Assembly: GCF_014217625.1 (NCBI RefSeq)
Contig: NZ_CP043641.1
Location: 3,038,001 to 3,102,000 of the forward strand
Origin: Leifsonia shinshuensis
Lineage (GTDB): Bacteria > Actinomycetota > Actinomycetes > Actinomycetales > Microbacteriaceae
DNA: 64,000 nucleotides
Direction of reading: 5' to 3'
Shown here: one piece after another, positions 7,827-15,986 of the stretch
Position numbering within the stretch: the stretch's first letter is position 1
Layout of the letters: each line of letters opens with the position of its first letter
Program-made: the position numbers and the translations under genes
Notes under the pieces: generated by a model
Database searches by the model: none
Told to the model about the DNA's origin: nothing
Seen by the model: the letters and a program-made list of their open reading frames with translations, nothing else

Positions 7827-7932
7827 TGATACATTCGAGGCGGTCAACCGACCAAACGTTACGGCCCCCTGTGGCCTCAACCGTTCCACAAGACAGCTGA
7901 ACTACCAGCACAAGGTCCGAGGAGGACACTCA

Positions 7933-8217
7933 ATGGCTGACAACCTGAACAAGACCGAGCTCGTTGCTGCCGTCGCCGCGGCGTCGGGTCAGAGCCAGGC
8001 CACCGTCTCGAGCGTCGTCGACGCGTTCTTCGCCACGATCAGCGAGACCGTCAAGGGTGGCGGCAAGGTCACCATCCCGGGCTGGCTCGCCGCCGAGCGC
8101 ACCGAGACCGCCGCTCGCACCGGCCGCAACCCGCAGACCGGCGCGGAGATCTCGATCCCGGCCGGCCACCGCGTCAAGCTGACCGCTGGCTCGAAGCTCA
8201 AGGCTGCCGTCAAGTAA
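7933..8217 (+). CDS. HU-family nucleoid-associated DNA-binding protein
   Basis: 94-residue histone-like protein of the HU/IHF family, without the long Lys/Ala-rich tail seen in mycobacterial HupB. The dimerisation helices cover about 1-45 (NKTELVAAVAAASGQ), followed by the DNA-contacting beta arms with ARTGRNPQTGAEI and the closing segment KLTAGSKLKAAVK. The start is ATG 7933, preceded by the strong site GAGGA at 7920-7924; the frame is open further upstream but without a start near a ribosome-binding site. It has its own upstream region and a strong terminator. Confidence 0.93.
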   Translation: MADNLNKTELVAAVAAASGQSQATVSSVVDAFFATISETVKGGGKVTIPGWLAAERTETAARTGRNPQTGAEISIPAGHRVKLTAGSKLKAAVK

Positions 8218-8236
8218 CAGCCTGCACAGGCTCCAC

Positions 8237-8267
8237 GGGGCGGCGTCGCGAACAGCGGCGCCGCCCC
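8237..8267 (+). terminator. Terminator of the HU gene
   Basis: GGGGCGGCG (8237-8245) pairs perfectly with CGCCGCCCC (8259-8267) 20 nt after the HU stop codon. The following bases are CCGTTCCGTT, a weak pyrimidine run. Confidence 0.65.
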
Positions 8268-8332
8268 CGTTCCGTTATGCCGACAGGGATCGGCGGCCCT
8301 GCGCTGTGGGCAGGCATCCAGCAGCGGAGACG

Positions 8333-8338
8333 TAGGCT
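8333..8338 (+). promoter_or_regulatory. TAGNNT -10 element for leaderless transcription of the CopD-CtaG gene
   Basis: TAGGCT at 8333-8338 ends 6 nt before the GTG start at 8345. It is identical in sequence and spacing to the element before csrA. Confidence 0.5.
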
Positions 8339-8344
8339 TGACGG

Positions 8345-10318
8345 GTGCCCAGACTTCTCCGCGTGATCGGACCCGCCGTGCTCCTGGCGGCCGCTCTCGT
8401 CTCCGTCGTCGCGGCGCTCGCCTTCGGCGGAGGGGCCGCAGCGCCCCTGCTGCTCGACCCCGGGGCGCTGGTGCGCTGGGGCCTCCCGATCTCGACCCTC
8501 GTCGTCAACCTCAGCCTCTCCGGCACCGTGGGCGCCCTGGTCCTCGCCTGCTTCGCCTTCAGGGCGGACAAGGACGAGTACGGCACCGCCCTCGACTTCG
8601 CCGCCGCGTGCGCGGCGATCATGACCGTCGCCTCCGCGATCACCGGCCTGTTCACCTTCGTCAGCGTCGCCAACGTGCCGTGGTCGCTCGACCAGACCTT
8701 CACCAACGGGCTGAGCTCGTTCATCACCAGCGTGTCGCTCGGGCAGGCGTGGCTCGGCATCACGCTGATCGCCGCGGCCGTCACCGTGCTGTGCTTCGCG
8801 GTGCGCAACCAGACGGCGATCGTCTTCGTCACGCTGCTGGCGATGGCCGCTGTCGTGCCCATGGCGCAGCAGGGCCACAGCTCCGAGGCGGCGGGCCACG
8901 ACGCCGCGGTGACCTCCTTCGGCCTGCACGTGCTGTTCGCCGCGATCTGGCTGGGCGGCCTCCTCACCCTCATCGTCATCAAGCGGACCCTCGGCGACGG
9001 CCGGCTGGTGACGGTGCTGGAGCGGTACTCCAGCATCGCGCTGATCTGCTTCATCGTCGTGGCGACGTCGGGCTACGTGAACGCCGAGCTGCGCGTCGGG
9101 ACGCTGGCCGAGCTCGCGACGCCGTACGGCATCCTGGTGCTGGTCAAGGTCGCCGCGCTCGTCGTGCTCGGGCTGTTCGGGCTCATGCAGCGCCGGGTCC
9201 TCATCGACCGGCTGAAGCGGCTCGGCGAAGGCCGGACGTTCTGGTGGATCGTGACCGCCGAGCTGGCCTTCATGGGCGTCGCGTCCGGTGTGGCCGCGGC
9301 GCTCGCCCGCACGGTGACCCCGGTGCCCCAGACCCGGGCCGCGACGCCGACGCCGGCGGAGATACTCACCGGCGAAAAGCTCCCCCCTGAGCTCACCTGG
9401 GGCCGGCTGTTCACGACGTGGAACTTCGACCTCCTCTGGGTGCTCGGCTGCGGCTTCGCGCTGTTCTTCTACCTCGCCGGAGTGTGGAGGCTGCACAAGC
9501 GCGGCGACAAGTGGCCGATCTACCGCACGGTGCTCTGGGTGCTCGGCATCGCCCTGCTCTTCTACATCACCAACGGCGGCGTGAACGTCTACGAGAAGTA
9601 CCTGTTCTCGGCGCACATGTCGGCGCACATGGTCCTGACCATGGCGGTGCCGCTGCTGCTCGTCCCCGGCGCGCCCGTGACGCTCGCCGCCCGGGCGATC
9701 CGCAAACGGCAGGACGGCACCCGCGGCGGACGCGAGTGGATTCTGCTCGCGGTGCACTCCCGGTTCGCCGCGATCATCTCCCACCCGCTCGTCGCCGCAG
9801 GGCTCTTCGCGGGCTCGCTGTGGGCGTTCTACTACACTCCGCTGATCCGCTGGGCGACGACCGACCACATCGGGCACGAGTGGATGGTCGTGCACTTCCT
9901 GATCACCGGCTACCTGTTCGTCCAGTCGCTGATCGGCATCGACCCGGTCAAGTACCGGCTGCCGTACCCGTTCCGGCTCCTGCTGCTGCTCGGCACCATG
10001 GCGTTCCACGCGTTCTTCGGGCTGTCGATCATGCAGATGAACGGCCTCCTGCTCGCCGACTGGTTCGGCGCGATGGGGCGGACGTGGGGCGCGACCCCGC
10101 TGGTCGACCAGCAGACCGGCGGTGGGATCGCGTGGAGCGTCGGCGAGATCCCGACGGTCATCCTGGCGATCGTGGTGGCGATCCAGTGGAGCCGCAGCGA
10201 CGAGCGCGAGACGAAGCGGCAGGACCGCAACGCCGACCGCACGGGCGACGCCGAGCTCAAGGCGTACAACGAGCAGCTCGCGCGGCTCGCTGCGCGCGAC
10301 GGGAGTGCGCAGCACTAG
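8345..10318 (+). CDS. Membrane fusion protein: CopD-like copper resistance domain plus CtaG cytochrome c oxidase assembly domain
   Basis: 657-residue polytopic membrane protein. The N-terminal half (to about residue 330) matches the CopD/YcnJ copper-import fold, with many hydrophobic helices and membrane His residues such as QQGHSSEAAGHD and FGLHVLFAAIW. The C-terminal half (about 350-630) is the caa3-type CtaG domain, with AHMSAHMVLTMAVPLLL and HEWMVVHFL. Both halves handle copper for respiratory oxidases, and this fusion is common in actinobacteria. The GTG start has no ribosome-binding site but a well-placed -10 element. It is monocistronic and convergent with the next gene. Confidence 0.9.
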   Translation: MPRLLRVIGPAVLLAAALVSVVAALAFGGGAAAPLLLDPGALVRWGLPISTLVVNLSLSGTVGALVLACFAFRADKDEYGTALDFAAACAAIMTVASAITGLFTFVSVANVPWSLDQTFTNGLSSFITSVSLGQAWLGITLIAAAVTVLCFAVRNQTAIVFVTLLAMAAVVPMAQQGHSSEAAGHDAAVTSFGLHVLFAAIWLGGLLTLIVIKRTLGDGRLVTVLERYSSIALICFIVVATSGYVNAELRVGTLAELATPYGILVLVKVAALVVLGLFGLMQRRVLIDRLKRLGEGRTFWWIVTAELAFMGVASGVAAALARTVTPVPQTRAATPTPAEILTGEKLPPELTWGRLFTTWNFDLLWVLGCGFALFFYLAGVWRLHKRGDKWPIYRTVLWVLGIALLFYITNGGVNVYEKYLFSAHMSAHMVLTMAVPLLLVPGAPVTLAARAIRKRQDGTRGGREWILLAVHSRFAAIISHPLVAAGLFAGSLWAFYYTPLIRWATTDHIGHEWMVVHFLITGYLFVQSLIGIDPVKYRLPYPFRLLLLLGTMAFHAFFGLSIMQMNGLLLADWFGAMGRTWGATPLVDQQTGGGIAWSVGEIPTVILAIVVAIQWSRSDERETKRQDRNADRTGDAELKAYNEQLARLAARDGSAQH

Positions 10319-10326
10319 CGGCTCGC

Positions 10327-10383
10327 ACATTCGTGACGAATCGCGGTTTTCACGAGGGCGAAGGCACGATTCGTGACGAATGT
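10327..10383. repeat. Double-palindrome inverted repeat between convergent genes
   Basis: ATTCGTGACGAAT, a perfect 13-bp palindrome about a central G, occurs at 10329-10341 and 10369-10381, exactly 40 bp apart. The flanks extend this to 17-bp arms, ACATTCGTGACGAATCG (10327-10343) and its near-complement at 10367-10383, mismatched only at the centre. It fills the 73-bp gap between two converging genes. It may be a bidirectional terminator, a REP-like element or a protein-binding pair. Confidence 0.7.
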
Positions 10384-10391
10384 TGCGGAGG

Positions 10392-11432
10392 CTACTGGCC
10401 GACGACGATGTCGAGTGACCCGTCGGGGCGGATGGTCACGCTGGTGAGCGACACCGCGAACTTCTCGTCGGACTCGCGGTGCTCGACGCTGCCGTCGAAG
10501 ATCGACTGGACCGTGACCGAGAGGTGGGCGATCCCGACCGCCTGCGACATCGTCCAGGAGCTCTCGCCGGGAACGAGGTGCACCTCGGGGTACTGCTTCA
10601 TCGTCCAGGTCGGGACGCCCTGGACCCGGTCGTCGATGACGACGCCGAACGGGCAGCCCGCGGGCTGGAGGACCTGCTGCTTCGCGCACTCGTCCAGGAA
10701 GCCGTTCAGCTCCTTCTTCACGGCCGCGGTGAACGCGTCGTTCGGCTGCGCGTCGACCGTCGCGTCCACGGTGGCGGCCGGCGCGGGCGCGACGTCCACC
10801 GGAGCGGCCCGCGTGTACCGGTCGGAGTGGCCCAGCACGTAGAGCGACGGTGCGGGCACCAGATATCCAGCGCTCACGCTGAAGGCGCTCGCCGGCTGCG
10901 ACGGATCGGCCGCCCGCGGGCTCACGGTGCGGCCGCCGACGGTGAAGGTCTGGGCGTGCGCGACGGTGATGTGCGCGACGCCGACGGGGGTGCGGGCGAA
11001 CTCCCAGGTCGGCAGCAGGCCGAGGATCGCGCCGGTCTGGCGGACCTCGAACGCGGCGGTGAGCGGGTGGCCGTCGGCGACGACCCGCACGGTGACCGTG
11101 CGCCGTCCGCCCGGACCGGAGGTGTCGGAGAGGACGCGGGTGTCGCCGTAGCTCGGCAGGAGGTCGGAGCGCAGCAGCTCGGCGGAGGCGTTCGCGGGGA
11201 GTCCCGCCGCGGCGAGAGCCTGCTTCGTCGGTGCGGCCCCCGGCATGGCCAGCGCACCGGTCAGGTCGTGGGAGGCGAGCGCTCCGACGTACGCGGAGAC
11301 GAAGCCCTCCGGGCTGTAGAACGCGCGCTGGACGGCGCCCAGCGCGGCGAGGAAGGCGGCGACGAGAAGGACGCCGACGCCCGTCCAGAGCAGCAGCGGG
11401 CGCAGCCCGCCGACTCTGCCGTCCCCACCCAT
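10392..11432 (-). CDS. Membrane-anchored protein of unknown function
   Basis: 346 residues. One hydrophobic segment near the N terminus (about 11-35, LLLWTGVGVLLVAAFLAALGAV) is followed by a long extracytoplasmic region with alternating beta-like stretches and two Cys (in DECAKQ and AGCPFG) that could form a disulphide. I do not recognise the family. Starts are possible at 11441 and 11432; the latter is chosen because TAGGAT on the minus strand lies 7 nt before it while it overlaps the former. The gene is convergent with CopD-CtaG and divergent from the helicase gene. Mainly beta topology suggests binding at the cell surface, which is a guess. Confidence 0.7.
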   Translation of the reverse strand: MGGDGRVGGLRPLLLWTGVGVLLVAAFLAALGAVQRAFYSPEGFVSAYVGALASHDLTGALAMPGAAPTKQALAAAGLPANASAELLRSDLLPSYGDTRVLSDTSGPGGRRTVTVRVVADGHPLTAAFEVRQTGAILGLLPTWEFARTPVGVAHITVAHAQTFTVGGRTVSPRAADPSQPASAFSVSAGYLVPAPSLYVLGHSDRYTRAAPVDVAPAPAATVDATVDAQPNDAFTAAVKKELNGFLDECAKQQVLQPAGCPFGVVIDDRVQGVPTWTMKQYPEVHLVPGESSWTMSQAVGIAHLSVTVQSIFDGSVEHRESDEKFAVSLTSVTIRPDGSLDIVVGQ

Positions 11433-11439
11433 AGCTGTC

Positions 11440-11445
11440 ATCCTA
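11440..11445 (-). promoter_or_regulatory. TAGNNT -10 element before the unknown membrane-anchored protein
   Basis: Read on the minus strand, TAGGAT is followed 7 nt later by the ATG ending at 11432. This matches the leaderless pattern seen elsewhere in the window and decides the start. Confidence 0.4.
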
Positions 11446-11451
11446 TGGGCC

Positions 11452-11460
11452 TGTGGATAA
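11452..11460. other. DnaA-box-like nonamer
   Basis: TGTGGATAA is the exact complement of the consensus DnaA box TTATCCACA. It lies in the divergent promoter region between the unknown membrane protein and the helicase gene. A single box is expected by chance at low frequency, so a role for DnaA here is only a possibility. Confidence 0.35.
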
Positions 11461-11524
11461 GCCGCCCTGGCGCTCCGCGCGGGGTTAGAGTAGTCCGGCA
11501 GGTCGCGCGAGGGAAGGGATCCGG

Positions 11525-12829
11525 ATGGGCGGACTCTCGCTCTCGCCCGAGCAGCGGGCGGTGTTCGAGCTGATCGAGCACACGCACGACCACGTGTTCG
11601 TGACGGGCAGGGCCGGCACCGGCAAGTCCACGCTGCTCAACCACCTGTCGTGGAACACCGAGAAGTCGATCGTCATCGCCGCCCCGACCGGCGTCGCCGC
11701 GCTCAACGTCGGCGGTCAGACCATCCACTCGCTGTTCAAGCTGCCGATCGGGGTGATCGCGGACCACGACATCGACCAGACCAGCGAGCTGCGCAAGCTC
11801 CTCAACAGCATCGACACGCTCGTCATCGACGAGGTCTCGATGGTGAACGCCGATCTCATGGACGCGGTCGACCGCAGCCTCCGCCAGGCCAGGCAGCGGC
11901 CGAAGGAGGTGTTCGGCGGCGTCCAGATCGTGCTGTTCGGCGACCCGTACCAGCTCGCGCCCGTGCCGGGCGACCACGAGGAGCGCGCCTACTTCGCCGA
12001 CACCTACCGCTCGATGTGGTTCTTCGACGCGAAGGTGTGGCGGGAGGCCGACCTCCAGATCGTGGAGCTGCTGCAGGTGCACCGGCAGCACGAGTCCGAT
12101 TTCCGGTACATGCTCAACGCCGTCCGGCACGGGCAGGTGACGAAGGAGATCGCAGACCGGCTGAACGAGGTCGGGGCCCGGCCGGCGCCGCGGGACGGGA
12201 CGATCACCCTCGCGACCCGCAACGACACCGTGAACCGCATCAACGCCCAGGCGCTGGAGCGCCTGCCCGGCCGCCCGCTGACAGCCAAAGCCGAGGTGAG
12301 CGGCGACTTCGGCGGCCGCAACTACCCGGCCGAGGAGGTGCTGGAGCTGAAGGTCGGCGCGCAGGTGATGTTCCTGCGCAACGACGTCGGCCAGGGCGAC
12401 GGGCCGCGCTGGGTGAACGGCACGATCGGCACCGTGACGCGCATCGACTCCAACGTCTACGTGGAGGTCGACGGCCAGGTGCACGAGGTCGAGCCGGCGA
12501 TCTGGGAGAAGTACCGCTACAGCTACTCCCCCGAGACCAAGAAGCTGACGAAGGACGTGGTCGCCGAGTTCACGCAGTTCCCGCTGCGGCTGGCGTGGGC
12601 GGTCACCATCCACAAGTCGCAGGGCAAGACCTACGACGCGGCGATCGTGGACCTCGGCACGCGCGCGTTCACGTCCGGGCAGACCTACGTCGCGCTCAGC
12701 AGGATCACCAGCCTGGAGGGCCTCTACCTGACCCGGCCGCTGCGGCCGAGCGACATCACGGTGGACCCGGACGTCGAGCGGTTCATGCGCGACGCCCGGT
12801 CGATGCGGGTCCCGGTCGCGGCCGAGTGA
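11525..12829 (+). CDS. ATP-dependent helicase of the Pif1/RecD-like superfamily 1
   Basis: 434-residue DNA helicase. Walker A is GRAGTGKST (28-36), motif Ia GVAALNVGG, Walker B LVIDEVSMV (about 99-107) and motif III FGDPYQL. The C-terminal UvrD-type motif contains TIHKSQGKTYD and the last motif YVALSRIT. The order and the short length match the compact Pif1-like helicases of actinobacteria, which act on DNA ends or structured DNA. ATG 11525 has a purine-rich GAGGGAAGGGA just upstream. TAGAGT near 11488 could be the -10. No nuclease partner is adjacent. Confidence 0.88.
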   Translation: MGGLSLSPEQRAVFELIEHTHDHVFVTGRAGTGKSTLLNHLSWNTEKSIVIAAPTGVAALNVGGQTIHSLFKLPIGVIADHDIDQTSELRKLLNSIDTLVIDEVSMVNADLMDAVDRSLRQARQRPKEVFGGVQIVLFGDPYQLAPVPGDHEERAYFADTYRSMWFFDAKVWREADLQIVELLQVHRQHESDFRYMLNAVRHGQVTKEIADRLNEVGARPAPRDGTITLATRNDTVNRINAQALERLPGRPLTAKAEVSGDFGGRNYPAEEVLELKVGAQVMFLRNDVGQGDGPRWVNGTIGTVTRIDSNVYVEVDGQVHEVEPAIWEKYRYSYSPETKKLTKDVVAEFTQFPLRLAWAVTIHKSQGKTYDAAIVDLGTRAFTSGQTYVALSRITSLEGLYLTRPLRPSDITVDPDVERFMRDARSMRVPVAAE

Positions 12830-12925
12830 CGCCCGCGGGCTCCTGGCCGATCCCTAGGGGGTGCGGCCCTCGTCATGGCATGCTGGGCGGGGCGCTTTCG
12901 GGTGCGCCGACGAGAGGAGACGCCG

Positions 12926-13282
12926 ATGGCGGTCATGTTCGCCCTGGATCTGAGTGACGGGCAGCACGTCGAGACCTCCGGCAACGGTGTGATCGGGCGC
13001 AACCCGGCCTCCCACACCCCCGGGACGGAGATGGACGACCCCGCGCATGTCCAGCTCGTCACCGTGGCGGACGATGCCAAGTCGGTCTCCCGCGCGCACC
13101 TCGCGTTCGGGCAATACGACGGGATCTTCTGGGTGATGGACCTCGGCTCCGCGAACGGCACCACCATCACCTACCCGGGCGAGGGCACCTTCGCGTGCGA
13201 CCCGAACACGCGGCACGAAGTCGATCCCGGGTCGATCGTGCGGTTCGGGAACGCGTCGTTCGCGCTGAGCCGCCGGAGCTGA
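12926..13282 (+). CDS. FHA-domain protein
   Basis: 118-residue protein that is essentially one forkhead-associated domain, which binds phosphothreonine. Conserved positions are IGRN (about residues 28-31), SVSRAHL (about 60-66) and DLGSANGTT (about 82-90). It may read signals from Ser/Thr kinases, though no kinase lies nearby. The start is ATG 12926 behind GAGAGGAG (12911-12918); the frame is open upstream but without a better site. A series of tandem repeats of its own 3' end follows. Confidence 0.85.
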   Translation: MAVMFALDLSDGQHVETSGNGVIGRNPASHTPGTEMDDPAHVQLVTVADDAKSVSRAHLAFGQYDGIFWVMDLGSANGTTITYPGEGTFACDPNTRHEVDPGSIVRFGNASFALSRRS

Positions 13283-13327
13283 GCCGCCAGGTGAGCCGCC
13301 GGAGCTGAGCCGCCGGAGCTGAGCCGC
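13267..13327 (+). repeat. 14-bp tandem repeats spanning and following the FHA gene stop
   Basis: The unit GAGCCGCCGGAGCT occurs at 13267-13280, 13293-13306 and 13307-13320. A shortened copy lies at 13281-13292 and a partial one at 13321-13327. The first copy contains the last codons of the FHA gene, and each junction recreates the TGA stop. Replication slippage of the gene end is the simplest origin. Confidence 0.8.
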
Positions 13328-13345
13328 TGAGGCCCGGCAGCGCGC

Positions 13346-13864
13346 TCAGTGGTGGTGGTGCACCGTCACCGCGGCCACTCCGGCGTCGGTCGCGCCGAGC
13401 GCCGGGATGGTCACCGCGCAGACGGCGCACGCGCTGAGCGCGAGCACCGTGACGAACCGCAGCGCGCCGCTCCCCGGGCGCGCGGGCCGGCCGCGCCGCA
13501 GCACGACCGCGGCGACCGCCGCGACGGCGACGTCGAGCAGCGATGCCACGCCCATCGGCAGGAAGGGAAGCGTGAGCACCGTGCCCGACGTCGCCGTGGC
13601 GCCGGCCGTGGCGAGCGCGGCCCAGATCCCGAGCGGCGCCAGAGCCAGCGCCGGGATCAGGCCGAACAGGGGAGGCCGCTCGCGGGCCAGCGTGAGCACC
13701 GCCCAGGTCAGCTCGGTGGCGGCGACCGCCACGAGCAGCGCGAGCAGCGCGGGAGGTGCGCTGGGGGCCAGTGCCGCGTGAAGCAGCCCGGCCCCCAGCG
13801 CGGCCACGGCGAGGAATGCCCTGGTCGCCGGGGCGACCGGGGCTGACCCCTTCATCCTGCTCAT
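13346..13864 (-). CDS. Small hydrophobic membrane protein of unknown function
   Basis: 172 residues, dominated by four or five hydrophobic segments rich in Ala, Leu and Val, with a few charged residues between them (RERPP, RRGRPARP). The C terminus ends in four consecutive histidines. I recognise no family. The start is ATG at 13864 (MSRMKGSAPV); the open frame extends far upstream on this strand but crosses other genes. It lies 23 nt downstream of a DUF4383 gene on the same strand, so the two small membrane proteins probably share a transcript. Confidence 0.6.
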   Translation of the reverse strand: MSRMKGSAPVAPATRAFLAVAALGAGLLHAALAPSAPPALLALLVAVAATELTWAVLTLARERPPLFGLIPALALAPLGIWAALATAGATATSGTVLTLPFLPMGVASLLDVAVAAVAAVVLRRGRPARPGSGALRFVTVLALSACAVCAVTIPALGATDAGVAAVTVHHHH

Positions 13865-13887
13865 GGGAAGCGCCGTGGCCCAGCCGG

Positions 13888-14301
13888 TCAGACGGTCGCC
13901 GAAGTGGCGCGCACAGTCCGCTCGGCGCCGAGACCGACACCGAGGAGCACGATCGCGCTCACCAAGTGGAGGAAGTGGTCGGGAGTGTTCAGCGCCAGGA
14001 TGTTGGCGCCGGTGCCCACGAGGAAGAAGCCGACGATGCCGAGGAGCAGGTAGACCGCCCCGACGGTGATGTTGACGGCCTTCGCCGCCGCGAGCCTGGT
14101 GAGGCCGGCGATGAGCAGCGCCGCGCCGATCAGCAGGTGGGCGACGTTGTGCAGCGGGTTGACCTCGAAGATGCCGAGGATCAGACCGCCCTGGGTGGCC
14201 ACGAAGCCGACGCCGCCGGTGAAGGCGAAGCCGAGCAAGCCGACGAGCAGGTAGACCGCGCCGAAGATGGTGGCGACGAGGCGGTTCGGTGATGTGCGCA
14301 T
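13888..14301 (-). CDS. DUF4383-family membrane protein
   Basis: 137-residue protein with four hydrophobic segments. The repeated sequence pattern AVYLLVGLLGF and AVYLLLGIVGF, together with NPLHNVAHLLIGAALL, matches the DUF4383 family found widely in actinobacteria; its function is unknown. The true start is ATG 14301 (MRTSPNRL), which follows the strong site AAGGAGG read on this strand. The longer frame adds 15 basic residues that would cover that site. It precedes the small His-tailed membrane protein in a likely two-gene operon. Confidence 0.85.
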   Translation of the reverse strand: MRTSPNRLVATIFGAVYLLVGLLGFAFTGGVGFVATQGGLILGIFEVNPLHNVAHLLIGAALLIAGLTRLAAAKAVNITVGAVYLLLGIVGFFLVGTGANILALNTPDHFLHLVSAIVLLGVGLGAERTVRATSATV

Positions 14302-14419
14302 GTGTCGTTCCTCCTTGGAAGACGGCGCGCGGCGTGCGCGCCTCATCCAGGGATTCGTGGCGGGCGGCGGATCGGATTGGACACGGATCGGGGGACTCGG
14401 CGCGGACTACCGCGCGGGC

Positions 14420-14425
14420 TACAAT
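14420..14425 (+). promoter_or_regulatory. Candidate -10 for the serine-hydrolase-like lipoprotein gene
   Basis: TACAAT (14420-14425) is a near-consensus -10 in the 193-bp divergent region between the DUF4383 gene and the lipoprotein gene. No clear -35 is seen 17-18 nt upstream. The predicted leader is about 60 nt. Confidence 0.35.
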
Positions 14426-14494
14426 CGCTGCCACAGGGCACCCCGGCGGACACAGCCGCGCGGCGGGGCGGCCAGAGGCGTCGGGGGGGATGCG

Positions 14495-15769
14495 ATGGGA
14501 CGAGCGACCGGTCTCCGCAGGATGGTCTTCGCCGCGTCCGCCGCAGCCGTGGCCCTGACGCTCGCCGCGTGCGGCGGCACCGCGGCGAACCCGGACTTCC
14601 CGCCGCAGGTGCAGGGCGCCCTCCCTCCGGCCACCGTGACGCAGTTGAAGACCGCGGTGACGGACGCGATCGCGCTCTCCGGCGGATCGGCCGCGCTCGT
14701 CGGCGTGTGGGCGCCGTGGGCGGGGAGCTGGACGGCGGCGATCGGGACGACGGAGCGCGGCGGGTCCGTGCCGGTGTCGCCCGCCATGACCTTCCGCGCG
14801 GGACAGCTCACGACCGCGATGACGTGCACCGTGCTCCTGGAGCTGGTCGACGAGCGCGTCGTGGAGCTCGACGATCCGGTCTCCAAGTGGGTGCCGGGGC
14901 TGGTCGGCGTGGGCGGCGTGACGCTGCGTGAGCTGTGCCAGAACACTTCCGGGTTCGGCGACTACGCGTCGGCCCTGCACAGTGAGTTCCTGGCGAACCC
15001 GCAGCGCTACTGGCCGCCGCTGGAGCTGGTGAGCGACGGCGTCGCCATGGCGCGCACGGGCAACCCGGGCGAGAAGTACGGCGCGTCCCAGACGAACGCG
15101 CTGCTGCTCGGGATGGCGCTGCAGAACGCGGCAGGCCGCAACTGGGAGCAGCTCTATCAGAGCTACGTGTTCGGCCGGCTCGGGATGTCGGCGAGCGTGC
15201 TTCCCGACAACAGCGTCCTCACCGTGCCCGGCCCGCATCCCGCCGGCTATGCCGCCCCGCTCGACGCGAACGGGGCGCCGGTGTGCGACAAGCCTCAGGA
15301 CATCACCGCGCTGTCGCCCTCGATGGGCTGGACGGCGGCGGGTGTGGTCTCGAACGTCGCGGATCTCAAGGTGTTCGCGCAGGCGCTCGCGAGCGGGTCG
15401 CTGCTGTCCAGCAGCTCGGCGGACGCGCAGGCGAAGACGGTCGCCGCCGGTTCGTCCTGGCTGGCCTACGGACTCGGCGTGCAGGTCGCCGGGCCGCTCC
15501 GCGGCGGGTCCTCGGCCGTCCCTGGCTACCTCTCGGCGATGTACGCGGACCCGTCCTCCGGGCTCACCATCGTCGTGGCGCTCAACGACTCGACGCCCGG
15601 CGCGGACTTCGCGCGGGCGGTCTCCGAGCGGCTGGCGTCCATCGTGTCGAAGGTGCCGGCGGTGCAGAAGGGCGCGAAGGTCGTCACCCCGTTGCCCTGG
15701 TCGGAGGATCAGGCCGCCGCCGCGATGAAGGCCATGGCGCCGTGTCCGACGAAGCCCGCCGCAGGCTGA
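14495..15769 (+). CDS. Beta-lactamase/DD-peptidase-fold lipoprotein with apparently lost catalytic residues
   Basis: 424-residue exported lipoprotein (lipobox LAAC, Cys26) with the class C beta-lactamase/serine hydrolase fold. Landmarks such as FRAGQLTTAMT, VVELDDPVSKWVP, NTSGFGDY and TNALLLGMAL align with family motifs. However, the SxxK that supplies the nucleophile is Q104-L-T-T107. The YxN motif becomes A197-S-Q199, and the third motif region reads GSSAVPG. All three catalytic motifs therefore look altered. A binding or regulatory role in the cell wall is more likely than hydrolysis. ATG 14495 precedes a proper signal peptide, and the upstream in-frame extension is rejected. Confidence 0.8.
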   Translation: MGRATGLRRMVFAASAAAVALTLAACGGTAANPDFPPQVQGALPPATVTQLKTAVTDAIALSGGSAALVGVWAPWAGSWTAAIGTTERGGSVPVSPAMTFRAGQLTTAMTCTVLLELVDERVVELDDPVSKWVPGLVGVGGVTLRELCQNTSGFGDYASALHSEFLANPQRYWPPLELVSDGVAMARTGNPGEKYGASQTNALLLGMALQNAAGRNWEQLYQSYVFGRLGMSASVLPDNSVLTVPGPHPAGYAAPLDANGAPVCDKPQDITALSPSMGWTAAGVVSNVADLKVFAQALASGSLLSSSSADAQAKTVAAGSSWLAYGLGVQVAGPLRGGSSAVPGYLSAMYADPSSGLTIVVALNDSTPGADFARAVSERLASIVSKVPAVQKGAKVVTPLPWSEDQAAAAMKAMAPCPTKPAAG

Positions 15770-15986
15770 CGGCCGGAGCATAGCGGATTGCTGCGCCGCT
15801 GCAATGCATTTATTTGTCACCCGACTTGGGTCGTTACAGCATGCATGTCGGCCTACTAATTTCAAGAGTGCCGAAGCGTCTACCCCTAATCGGGCGCAGA
15901 GGTGAAGTGCGCACCCGAGCGTGATTTACACCCGCCGACACCCGTCGTGGTCCATGCCCTAGGACCGCGAACGACTGAAGGAACTC
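15770..15986 (+). other. Long AT-richer upstream region of the flagellar sigma factor gene
   Basis: 217 nt without a gene and visibly less GC-rich than its surroundings (for example near 15806-15815 and 15853-15862). It contains CGAC/GTCG around TTGG and repeated ATGCAT. I find no GCCGATAG element here, so the sigma gene probably does not simply drive itself. No confident -35/-10 pair can be named. A regulator of the flagellar cascade could bind here. Confidence 0.4.

Noticed and set aside
13267..13327. CRISPR-like repeat array
   Set aside because: Units are contiguous without spacers and derive from the adjacent coding sequence; no cas genes are present.
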